From NCBI RefSeq assembly GCF_003634635.1, contig NZ_RBJB01000002.1, forward strand, positions 496,001 to 560,000: 64,000 nucleotides of DNA, in the 5' to 3' direction. Each line of letters begins with the position of its first letter. The stretch's first letter is position 1. Both the position numbers and the translations under genes were made by a program. The notes under the pieces were generated by a model, which was given only the letters and a program-made list of their open reading frames with translations, made no database searches and was not told where the DNA came from. Source of the DNA: Marinobacter nauticus. Its GTDB lineage: Bacteria > Pseudomonadota > Gammaproteobacteria > Pseudomonadales > Oleiphilaceae. Below, one piece after another: positions 47,718 to 55,629 of this stretch.

Positions 47718-48202
47718 TCCAGCCTCCGTTCAAGATCTGCGATCCAGCCGGCAACCTGCGAGCCTTCCTCCCCCACCAGGGACTGGTAGTGCTGGTAATG
47801 TTCCAGCGCCTTGTCGAGGTCCAGCAGGTAGAGCTCCGATATCACCGCCAGGTTGTAATGCAGTTCCGCCACCTTCGGCGTCACCTTCAACCCCGCTTCC
47901 AGCATCTCGGCGGCTTCCTCAAAGCGCTCCTGCTCTTTAAGAAGCAGTGCCAGATTGTTGCGGACCCTCACGTTGGCAGGATCCGCCGCAACCGCCTGGT
48001 GCCAGGCCTCCAGCGCCATCTTCCGGTCACCGGCTTCGTAGGCCTGCCGGCCCTGCCGCTCCCACTCTTTTGACTGTTCCGGCTGATACACCGGCGCCAC
48101 TTTTTCAGGTGCCGGCGCTTTGGAAGCGCAGCCAGCCAACCCCGCAAGAACCAGAAGAAGTAAAAACCGGAAAACCTGGGGTATCCCTCTCAACCTCATC
48201 AT
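47714..48202 (-). CDS. TPR-repeat outer-membrane lipoprotein
   Basis: A 162-aa protein whose signal peptide ends in a good lipobox, LAGLAGC, with Cys at about 25, so it is lipid-anchored and probably sorted to the outer membrane. Three TPR-like helical pairs follow (WERQGRQAYEAGDRKMALEA; NLALLLKEQERFEEAAEML; YNLAVISELYLLDLDKALEH). GGAGG stands 3 and 6 bp before two adjacent ATGs (48202 and 48199). It resembles in plan the TPR lipoprotein GltE of the Myxococcus Glt complex. It overlaps both neighbours. Confidence 0.85.
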   Translation of the reverse strand: MMRLRGIPQVFRFLLLLVLAGLAGCASKAPAPEKVAPVYQPEQSKEWERQGRQAYEAGDRKMALEAWHQAVAADPANVRVRNNLALLLKEQERFEEAAEMLEAGLKVTPKVAELHYNLAVISELYLLDLDKALEHYQHYQSLVGEEGSQVAGWIADLERRLE

Positions 48203-51018
48203 GAGCCTCCCTGATTGGTGTCCGTCGTCCAACTCATCCAGCGAAGCTGTCGGTCGTAGCGCCCGGGGTGCATGGTGGCCAGGGCCTCCAGGCTGCGCTG
48301 AATCCACTCATCGAAACCCTCCGTGGGGATACGTTCGTGGTTGCGGGCGTGCAGCGCCATGGCCTCTTCCTCAAGTGGAAACGCTTCCTCTTCCAGGAGC
48401 ATCTGATACTGCATGGCTTCCATTTCGTTCAGTTCCGCAGGTACTTCAGAGGACATGAGGTCAGACGCCAGTGTTCGATAGAGTTCAGCACGGCGATATA
48501 AAACCTCCGAACGTACTCCATCGCCGGCAAAGGACTCTGCCTCCTGGAGATACTCCTGAGCCTGCTGCATGGCCGCCTGTTTTCGTGCAAGGGCCTGCTC
48601 CAGCGGGTGAACCAGTGCAATGCCGGCAAAACGCTCTGCCGTCTGGGCACCAAAGAACAGTGCAGCATCGGCAGCCCATTTCAGGGTGCCATCGGAATGC
48701 CACTGGCTGGCTCTTTCCCGAGCCAGCAGTTGTTCACGTACGGCAATCACCGAGTCTCCCGATTCGATCAGCCGTTGGCGCATGGTCTGATGTTGAACAT
48801 GCTCGTCGGCGGAATCGGGCGTGGGTGCAACCGCCAGCCAGTTTTTGTAGAGCTGGTTTCTGGAAGCGCTGTCACCCTCTGCGTGGAAAATGGCCGCAGC
48901 ACGCAGTCTGGTGGGCCACGGGTTCGCAAGCGTTTCTGAGCGATTCAGCAGCTCCTCCGCTGCTTTTAGACCCTGGCCAGATTCCTGATAGGCAAGAACC
49001 AGCTTCTCACTGGTTTCAGGCGTAAGCTCATGACTCGGATAATCTATCCGGAAGCGTTGGAGTTCGTTGATTGCAGCCAGCCAGTCGGATGCCCGAAGCA
49101 GGGTATTCGCGGCATCATAGCGAGCCTTGATCGCAATTTCAGAGCCCGGCATAACGCCCTCAACCCTCTGGAAATGCGCCACGGCCAAAGTTGCGTCGCC
49201 GGCGCGAGCAGCCTTTTCACCCTGCTGATAGATAGCGGACGCAAGTTGTTCCAGAAGACTGCGCCTCTGGCTTTCTGCATCCTGGCTGGCTTCGTCAGCC
49301 AATGGCAAAGCCTCGCGCCACGCACGTTCAGCTAGCCCAAATTCGTTGTTTTTCTGTCGAATACGCGCGGTCACCAACCACGCGGCGTAACGCTCGGTAA
49401 CCCCCGCCCGCTCCCAGGTCAGTGTAGAACTGGCGTAATGCAGGGCACGCTCGAATTCGCCCAGGTCGTACCAACGGTTGGCAAGGTCGGCACGGAGCCC
49501 CGACAGACGTTCATCCGGGCCAAACGCCTCTGCATATCGCTGCTCTTCGTTGCTCAGGACGAGCAGCGCCGCGGTTCTGCTCTCTCCTGATGCCAGCTCA
49601 AGATCCTCACGAACAATTCGGATAGCGGCCCAGGCCGAATCCCGGGAATGCCCATGGCGATGGTCGTAGGCTGCGGCCCGGAAATTCCTGACGGCTTCAG
49701 TCCGATCGCCAGCCAGTAACCGGGCATCGCCTGCGAGATGGAGCAGTTCCCCGGCTTGTTCCGAGCGAGGTGCAAGCCGCTCGTAATAGTGGGCGGCTTT
49801 GGCCCAGGCTTCACTGGCGGCAGCCGTTTGGTTCCGGCTACTGAGATCTGTACCGGTGGCGTAGTAGTGATCAGCGAGGAAGCGGCTGTATTGCGCCCAA
49901 AGCCCCTTCTGCTCAGGAGTCATCGTCTGGAATCGGGCCTCTGCCCCCAAACGCTGGATGTAATCATCCCGCGCCGCCAGAGCTTTTGAGGTATTACCGG
50001 CCAGTTGCCAGTAGGACACACTCTGGGCCAGGAAATCCGGGCTCGCTGTATGGCCCGCAAACTCGGACACAAAGGCGTTGTTGACCGACACCGCCCGTAC
50101 ATAACGGCGTTCCACCGCATGCAGATCCGCAAGCCGGTCGTATAACAGATGCTGCCATGCTGATGACTCACGACCATCCAGCCAGTCGGCGAGGGTCCGG
50201 GCATCACTCTGGCGGGACGCCATCAAGGCCAGCACCCGGAAGGTGTCCTCCAGCATATCCATGGAGTGCGCCGGCGGGTTGGCCAGGGCGGAGTGGTCTG
50301 GTAACTGCTGGTCCAGTACCGCCATGAAGCTGGCTGACGCACGGGCCCAAGCAGGATTACCCTGTTTGAACTGACTCCAGCCGAGCATGTAGCGAGCTTT
50401 GGCGGCGAGTTCCTGGTGGCTGTCATGCTCCAGCAACTGTCGGTAACCGGCCTCTGCCTCCGCGTAGCGCCCGGCCGAGAAAGCCGCTTCCGCAATGCGG
50501 AAACGGGCCTCAGGTACCAGTTCCGAGTTCGGGTAAAGTCCAACAAGCTGTTTCAGTCTTGCGATGGACTGCTCCGGTTGCCCGATCAGCGCGTGGGCCT
50601 TGGCCATCTGGTACAGTAACTCGTCGAGACGCCCGGAAAAGGACCCTTTAGCCAGAATGCTTTCGTAGCTCTCGAGCACTTCCTCATAGATGGCCGCTTC
50701 CCGCTCTTCGGAGAACCCGACGTCCTCTCCCGACCTATCACGGATGTTGTTGAGCCGATTCAGGGCGTCTATCCGCACTTCAGGCTCATCCGAGGACTCA
50801 AACAGCTTCTGATAACGGCGAGCTACTTCAAGAGGCGAAATCGCCGGCAGTGGCCGGCTCTCAAATTTCAGAAACACCGGGCGCATATCCCCCAGGGTTT
50901 CACCATCCCGCCCCAACTCCACGCGGAACGATTCCTGCGCAGAAACCGACCCATGGGCCAACGTCATAACCGTGACAAGGAGTGCCGCGAAGGACTGCGG
51001 AGCAAAAGGCAGATTCAC
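48199..51018 (-). CDS. Large secreted TPR-repeat protein
   Basis: A 939-aa protein with a signal peptide (1 to about 28, ending VSA) and many tandem TPR-like helical repeats over most of its length, for example LLYQMAKAHALIGQPEQSIA and ARFRIAEAAFSAGRYAEAEA. It is probably periplasmic, a scaffold between motor and outer membrane. It starts with GTG (GGGGAGG at 7 bp) and overlaps the preceding stop by 4 bp (GTGA). I cannot name it; large TPR proteins are also part of the Glt machinery. Confidence 0.85.
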   Translation of the reverse strand: MNLPFAPQSFAALLVTVMTLAHGSVSAQESFRVELGRDGETLGDMRPVFLKFESRPLPAISPLEVARRYQKLFESSDEPEVRIDALNRLNNIRDRSGEDVGFSEEREAAIYEEVLESYESILAKGSFSGRLDELLYQMAKAHALIGQPEQSIARLKQLVGLYPNSELVPEARFRIAEAAFSAGRYAEAEAGYRQLLEHDSHQELAAKARYMLGWSQFKQGNPAWARASASFMAVLDQQLPDHSALANPPAHSMDMLEDTFRVLALMASRQSDARTLADWLDGRESSAWQHLLYDRLADLHAVERRYVRAVSVNNAFVSEFAGHTASPDFLAQSVSYWQLAGNTSKALAARDDYIQRLGAEARFQTMTPEQKGLWAQYSRFLADHYYATGTDLSSRNQTAAASEAWAKAAHYYERLAPRSEQAGELLHLAGDARLLAGDRTEAVRNFRAAAYDHRHGHSRDSAWAAIRIVREDLELASGESRTAALLVLSNEEQRYAEAFGPDERLSGLRADLANRWYDLGEFERALHYASSTLTWERAGVTERYAAWLVTARIRQKNNEFGLAERAWREALPLADEASQDAESQRRSLLEQLASAIYQQGEKAARAGDATLAVAHFQRVEGVMPGSEIAIKARYDAANTLLRASDWLAAINELQRFRIDYPSHELTPETSEKLVLAYQESGQGLKAAEELLNRSETLANPWPTRLRAAAIFHAEGDSASRNQLYKNWLAVAPTPDSADEHVQHQTMRQRLIESGDSVIAVREQLLARERASQWHSDGTLKWAADAALFFGAQTAERFAGIALVHPLEQALARKQAAMQQAQEYLQEAESFAGDGVRSEVLYRRAELYRTLASDLMSSEVPAELNEMEAMQYQMLLEEEAFPLEEEAMALHARNHERIPTEGFDEWIQRSLEALATMHPGRYDRQLRWMSWTTDTNQGGS

Positions 51019-52667
51019 TGTGCACCCTCCCCGAGATTTTCCAGAGCCAGATACTCGTAGAGATGTGCGATTTGCTGCTCGGTTTTGTCCAGCGCGTGAG
51101 TCATGCGCTGGGTCTGCTTTTTAACAAACGCCAGTGCCAGTGCATCCAGTTCTCGCGCAGCCTGCTCCCGGAGACTAAGGGTCTTGTAACGTAAATCCTT
51201 GGTGGCGTCTCTCAATGCACCAGCGTCGTCCAGAACCGTTTCCAGGCGCTCAGGCCTTTGGACGACCTGCTGATTCAACGCTCCCATTCGGCGGCCGGCT
51301 CCTGCCAGGGACTGTTTTAGCTGACGCAACTCTGCGACCTGGGCAGGCGTAGCCGCCTGCTCCACCAACCCATTCAATCTGGATTCCAGATCACTCTGCT
51401 GCTGCTCAAGCACCACGGTTTGTGACGCCGCCCCCCCTGAACCGGCCGAGGCCATAAAGCCTTCAAGGGCCTGGATGAAAACCTCCAGGTTGTACTTGCT
51501 CGCATCCAGTGTTGCGACCATCTCATCAAGGCGCGCCACCCTCCGCACCGCCACCTGGGCCCCGGGTTCTTCCATGAAGCGCAGAAGATACGCCATTCGT
51601 GGCTGGGTTAACGTTCGGTTATCGGCCAAAAACCATTGAATGTCGTCACTACGGGCATCCTGAACCAGAGCTTTGTAGGCTCCTTCAGCCGTGATCCTTT
51701 CGGACAACTTGCCAAGGGTAACCCGTTCTCCCTCATAGGCCGCGTTGGCTGCCAACCAGGATTCTCCCGCCTGGCCCGGATACCCGGAAAGATCGTAACC
51801 ACGGCCCATACCGATCCACGCATCTGAAACACCGGGAAATGCCAGCGGAAATTTCTTGGCACGGTGCCAGCTCTGCATGGCGGCACGGTGGTTGCCTTTG
51901 CTCGAGAGGGCAAGGCCATGAAGATAGAGAGCCTGAGGTGTGTGATAACTTTCCAGAGAGACCTTCTCCAGGAAATCAATCGCTTTGTCGTAATCGTCGC
52001 TACCCAGTGCGAGATAGCCGGCCCGGAGATTGAGCTGATCCAGCAGTGCCCGGCTCCGGCTGGTGTCGGTATCCTTGGCAGCCATGGCCATGGCAACCCG
52101 GAGCGAAACCAGGGCCCGTGACGAATCGAGATCATCGCGGGCGAAATCCGCCGCCAGGTTCATATAGCCCACAGCCGCCCAGTAGCCATCTTCCATACGC
52201 GCAAGGTATTGACCGGCCGCGTCGGTCTTCCCTTGTATTCTGGCCAGCTGTGCCAGACCAAGAAGCGCTTTTTGAACCACTTCGCCATAGCCGGTTCTGC
52301 GCGCCTGTTGGTACCAGTCTTCCGCACCGGTGAGATCGCCATCTTCCTGTGCCATTTCAGCCAGAGCCAATGCCGCTTCGCCACGGTGAGACGCACCGTT
52401 AAATACACCCTCAAACCCAGCCCTGGCCTCGTCGTGCTGCCCCGAGGCCAGCATAAGCCGGGCCTGGAGGTAATCGGCCGATTCGCCTTCAAGCTTCATT
52501 GCCAACCCGACAACCGACGAAGCCTCACCGGTATCCAGCGCAAAGCGAACCACACCGGATGCCAACGAGTTATCCATGGCATTTGCTACCGGCGTTGCCA
52601 CACCTGCCAGCATCGCTGTCATGACACCAATACTGTTTCGGAGAAACAGAGACATGCGCCCATTCAT
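51015..52667 (-). CDS. Secreted TPR/coiled-coil protein
   Basis: A 550-aa exported protein. A signal peptide covers about residues 1-30 (ending ANA). TPR-like repeats follow to about 330 (EAALALAEMAQEDGDLTGAE; ALYLHGLALSSKGNHRAAMQ), then a long coiled-coil region (about 410-530, with DLESRLNGLVEQAATPAQVA). It is likely a periplasmic scaffold. The start is the ATG at 52667 or at 52655; neither has a strong ribosome site, which suits coupling to the gene 6 bp upstream. Confidence 0.82.
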   Translation of the reverse strand: MNGRMSLFLRNSIGVMTAMLAGVATPVANAMDNSLASGVVRFALDTGEASSVVGLAMKLEGESADYLQARLMLASGQHDEARAGFEGVFNGASHRGEAALALAEMAQEDGDLTGAEDWYQQARRTGYGEVVQKALLGLAQLARIQGKTDAAGQYLARMEDGYWAAVGYMNLAADFARDDLDSSRALVSLRVAMAMAAKDTDTSRSRALLDQLNLRAGYLALGSDDYDKAIDFLEKVSLESYHTPQALYLHGLALSSKGNHRAAMQSWHRAKKFPLAFPGVSDAWIGMGRGYDLSGYPGQAGESWLAANAAYEGERVTLGKLSERITAEGAYKALVQDARSDDIQWFLADNRTLTQPRMAYLLRFMEEPGAQVAVRRVARLDEMVATLDASKYNLEVFIQALEGFMASAGSGGAASQTVVLEQQQSDLESRLNGLVEQAATPAQVAELRQLKQSLAGAGRRMGALNQQVVQRPERLETVLDDAGALRDATKDLRYKTLSLREQAARELDALALAFVKKQTQRMTHALDKTEQQIAHLYEYLALENLGEGAQ

Positions 52668-52673
52668 GGCCGG

Positions 52674-53222
52674 TTATTTCCACTCAACAAATGAGACTTC
52701 CGGTTCATAGTCCGGTGCCTTGGCGTTCAGCGTCATCTGCAGGCGCAAAGTGCCGGGCTGTTTCCGGAAATCGTGGACAATCTCCCGGCGCACGAAACGA
52801 TTGTTGGCCGCCCGGGCGTTGATCACTGCCTTGAGAGTATGTCTTCCATCCGCGAGGTTGCCGATAAACAGTTGATGTACACCGCCCTGGCCCAGTGAGC
52901 TCCGTTCGTTTTCTGTGTACAGATGAGCGGTAACCGGCTGCTCATTGACGAACAGTTCTACCGAATCCAGCTCAAGGGCTTGCCTGTTCGCCAACGACAG
53001 AAAGACCGCCACCCGGGTATTCACCGGGTGCAGCAGTTTCTGCTCGAGGGCATGCACACTTGCGGTATGCCGGGTAATGTCAGCGTTCAGACGCTCGATC
53101 TGCTCATCGAGCGACGATGCGTGGGAGGTTGCCGCCATCGCGGCAATGATCATTCCGGATATACAAAGCCCCCTGATCCCTGGGGCAATCCGGCACTTTT
53201 GTGGTTTTTGTCTGCCGAACAT
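52674..53222 (-). CDS. Secreted protein of unknown function, first gene of the Glt-like operon
   Basis: A 182-aa protein with an N-terminal signal or anchor segment (about 18-36, ending SHA), a short coiled coil (LDEQIERLNADITRHTASVH) and a beta-rich remainder (LDSVELFVNEQPVTAHLYTE). I place the start at 53222, with AGGA 5 bp upstream; a longer frame reaches 53300 but lacks a ribosome site. It is not a known family to me. It opens the nine-gene operon and has a promoter-like sequence 54-82 bp upstream. Confidence 0.75.
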   Translation of the reverse strand: MFGRQKPQKCRIAPGIRGLCISGMIIAAMAATSHASSLDEQIERLNADITRHTASVHALEQKLLHPVNTRVAVFLSLANRQALELDSVELFVNEQPVTAHLYTENERSSLGQGGVHQLFIGNLADGRHTLKAVINARAANNRFVRREIVHDFRKQPGTLRLQMTLNAKAPDYEPEVSFVEWK

Positions 53223-53275
53223 CACTTTCCTGCCTTGCCGGGCCGCGCTGGTGCGCGGCTCAGGTAACATTTCGA

Positions 53276-53304
53276 AATAAAGAGTAACACCCGCTAACAA
53301 CCAA
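53276..53304 (-). promoter_or_regulatory. Putative promoter of the nine-gene Glt-like operon
   Basis: On the minus strand TTGGTT (53299-53304) and TTTATT (53276-53281) are separated by 17 bp. A small hairpin-forming dyad, CCAAAT-GAGC-ATTTGG (53322-53337), lies just upstream of it. This is a pattern match of moderate quality. Confidence 0.35.
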
Positions 53305-53369
53305 GAACGGTATCCATTTCACCAAATGAGCATTTGGCCGGGTATCGGCAACGAAAAGCGTCGACTAAT

Positions 53370-53569
53370 TTGACAGAAACAAAGAAAAGGGAGGCGGATC
53401 ACAAAGGACCGGACGGCCCTATGACGAGGCAACTTATTGATACTAAAAGCAGATACAGGGGCATGGCCCCGGAATTGCTCTACCAGAGATGGCGGGAGCG
53501 CCTTTCGGGCAACCCCCGCTTGAATATGCCGAGCCTTGCCGATGCCCTCAACCGCATCGGCTTTTTTTT
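53370..53569 (+). ncRNA. Candidate small RNA ending in a strong terminator
   Basis: Both flanking genes are on the minus strand, yet this gap ends in a plus-strand-specific terminator. Ahead of it are six GGA motifs (53390, 53396, 53406, 53411, 53471, 53495) and a GGGGC-ATG-GCCCC hairpin, features of CsrA/RsmA-binding RNAs. A consensus TTGACA lies at 53370-53375, but I find no matching -10 box, so the 5' end is not known and the start given is only a limit. It could also be a short mRNA. The rest of the 53223-53567 gap holds the operon promoter. Confidence 0.4.
53538..53569 (+). terminator. Rho-independent terminator on the plus strand
   Basis: A perfect 8-bp stem (GCCGATGC / GCATCGGC) with an 8-base loop is followed by eight T residues. 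The T-run overlaps the stop codon of the minus-strand VWA gene. On the minus strand no T-run follows the stem. Confidence 0.9.
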
Positions 53570-54746
53570 ATTTACTCAACTGCCTCATGGCCGATTCGAG
53601 CCCCTCAATGGTCAAAGGGTACATATGATTATTAACCAATTGCTGGGTAATGCCCAGTGAACCACCCGATCCCCAGTAGCTTTCCGGTAACGGGTTGAGC
53701 CACACCACCTTTCGGAAATGCTCGGCCACACGCTGGAACCAGGTGGCGCCTGCTTCCTCATTCCAGTGCTCGATAGAGCCACCGGGATGCGTGATCTCAT
53801 AAGGCGCCATGGTGGCATCCCCGACAAAGATCACCTTATAGTCCGGCGTATATTTATGCAGGATGTCCCAGGTGCTGAGCGTCTCGTTCATGCGACGGAT
53901 GTTATTCTTCCACACGCTTTCATAAATGAAATTGTGGAAGTAGAAATACTCCATGTGCTTGAACTCAAGACGTGCCGCGGAGAACAGCTCTTCACACACC
54001 CGAACGTGAGGATCCATTGAACCGCCCACATCAAAAAAGATCAGAACCTTCACGGCGTTGTGTCGCTCCGGAACCATTTTCAGGTCCAGGTATCCTGCAT
54101 TGCGGGCCGTTGAGCGGATGGTGTCATCCATGTCGAGCTGGTCTGCCGCGCCCTGTCGGGCGAATTTACGCAGCCGGCGCAAGGCGACCTTGATGTTGCG
54201 GATGCCGAGGGTGATGCTGTCGTCCAGATCGCGGAATTCACGCTTTTCCCAGACTTTAACCGCCCGGCCGTGGCGACCTTTGTTCTGGCCGATGCGGAAG
54301 CCTTCCGGGTTATAACCGTTGGCACCAAACGGTGAGGTTCCGCCGGTACCAATCCATTTGTTACCACCGGCGTGACGTTCCTTCTGCTCTTCCATGCGCT
54401 TCTTGAAGGTTTCGATCAACTCTTCCAGCCCGCCGAGAGACTCGATCTTGGCTTTCTCTTCATCGGTCAGGTGTTTCTCGAATTCGGCGCGCAGCCAATC
54501 GTCCGGAATCAGCGCCTCGAGCAGATCATCGAGATTCTCGATGCCCTCAAAATAGGCCTGGAAGGCGCGATCAAACTTGTCAAAGTGCCGCTCATCCTTA
54601 ACCAGGCACACCCTGGCCAGGTAATAGAACTCCTCCATGTCTGCGAATGCCAGGCGCTGCTGAATGGCCTCCAGCAGGTCCAGGAATTCCCGCAGACTGG
54701 CCGGCACCTTGGCCCGCCGTACTTCGAGGAAAAAATCAATCAACAT
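53568..54746 (-). CDS. VWA-domain protein, CoxE-like MoxR partner
   Basis: A 392-aa cytoplasmic protein. The N-terminal half is helical and charged; a C-terminal von Willebrand A domain begins at about 235 with the MIDAS-like sequence FFDVGGSMDP. This differs from the usual DxSxS by having Gly in place of the first Ser. A Gly/Asn-rich linker lies at 125-160. Such CoxE-like proteins act with MoxR ATPases as chaperones or metal-insertion helpers. The start is the ATG at 54746, 22 bp after the MoxR stop. Confidence 0.87.
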   Translation of the reverse strand: MLIDFFLEVRRAKVPASLREFLDLLEAIQQRLAFADMEEFYYLARVCLVKDERHFDKFDRAFQAYFEGIENLDDLLEALIPDDWLRAEFEKHLTDEEKAKIESLGGLEELIETFKKRMEEQKERHAGGNKWIGTGGTSPFGANGYNPEGFRIGQNKGRHGRAVKVWEKREFRDLDDSITLGIRNIKVALRRLRKFARQGAADQLDMDDTIRSTARNAGYLDLKMVPERHNAVKVLIFFDVGGSMDPHVRVCEELFSAARLEFKHMEYFYFHNFIYESVWKNNIRRMNETLSTWDILHKYTPDYKVIFVGDATMAPYEITHPGGSIEHWNEEAGATWFQRVAEHFRKVVWLNPLPESYWGSGGSLGITQQLVNNHMYPLTIEGLESAMRQLSK

Positions 54747-54768
54747 AAAGCAGGGCTCTTGTCGGTGA

Positions 54769-55611
54769 TCAGTTTCGGCGACGCGCCATGAAAGCCAGCT
54801 TCTGAAGCAAATGAACGTCCTGCTCATTCTTCACCAGGGCACCATAGAGCGGTGGCAGAGCCGAGCTGGAGTCTTTCTCCTGCAGGGCTTTGGCAGAGAG
54901 CTCATCCGCCATCAGCAACTTGAGCCAGTCGATCAGCTCGGATGTCGACGGCTTCTTCTTGAGCCCCGGCACCTTGCGAACGTCAAAAAACACTTCCAGC
55001 GCATCCCGCACCACCTGCTGCTGAATTCCCGGGAAGTGAACATCCACGATGTTCTTCATGGTGTCGTGATCCGGGAAGCTGATGTAGTGGAAGAAGCAGC
55101 GGCGCAGGAAGGCATCTGGCAGCTCTTTCTCGTTGTTACTGGTGATGACCACAATCGGGCGTTTCTTCGCTTTCACAAACTCCTGGGTTTCGTAAACGAA
55201 AAACTCCATTCGATCCAGTTCCAGCAACAGGTCGTTCGGGAACTCGATATCCGCCTTGTCAATTTCGTCGATCAGCAGCACCACCTGCTCGTCTGCCTCA
55301 AAGGCTTCCCAGAGCTTGCCCTTCACAATGTAGTTGCGAATGTCTTTGACCTTCTCGTCCCCGAGTTGGGAATCCCGAAGGCGGGACACCGCATCATATT
55401 CGTACAGGCCTTGCTGGGCCTTGGTGGTCGACTTGATGTGCCAGGGAATCAGAGTCATTCCCAGCGCCGCGGCCATTTCCTCCGCCAGCAGGGTTTTACC
55501 GGTGCCGGGTTCACCCTTGATCAACAACGGACGCTGCAGCGCGATCGCTGCATTGACTGCCATTTGCAGGTCATCGGTGGCTACGTATTTATCGGTGCCG
55601 GTAAACTTCAT
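54769..55611 (-). CDS. MoxR-family AAA ATPase
   Basis: A 280-aa AAA+ ATPase with Walker A GEPGTGKTLLAEE (about 37-49), Walker B VVLLIDEIDKAD and the sensor region VVITSNNEKELPDAFLRRC. MoxR ATPases work with VWA proteins to remodel or mature other proteins, here probably with those on either side. It lies 18 bp after the large VWA gene and 22 bp before the smaller one. Confidence 0.95.
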   Translation of the reverse strand: MKFTGTDKYVATDDLQMAVNAAIALQRPLLIKGEPGTGKTLLAEEMAAALGMTLIPWHIKSTTKAQQGLYEYDAVSRLRDSQLGDEKVKDIRNYIVKGKLWEAFEADEQVVLLIDEIDKADIEFPNDLLLELDRMEFFVYETQEFVKAKKRPIVVITSNNEKELPDAFLRRCFFHYISFPDHDTMKNIVDVHFPGIQQQVVRDALEVFFDVRKVPGLKKKPSTSELIDWLKLLMADELSAKALQEKDSSSALPPLYGALVKNEQDVHLLQKLAFMARRRN

Positions 55612-55629
55612 GTGTCTGATTCCTGTTGG

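Noticed and set aside
53334..53660. 108-codon frame on the plus strand over the small RNA candidate
   Set aside because: It runs through the terminator into the antisense of the VWA gene and has no ribosome site, so a non-coding RNA explains the terminator better.
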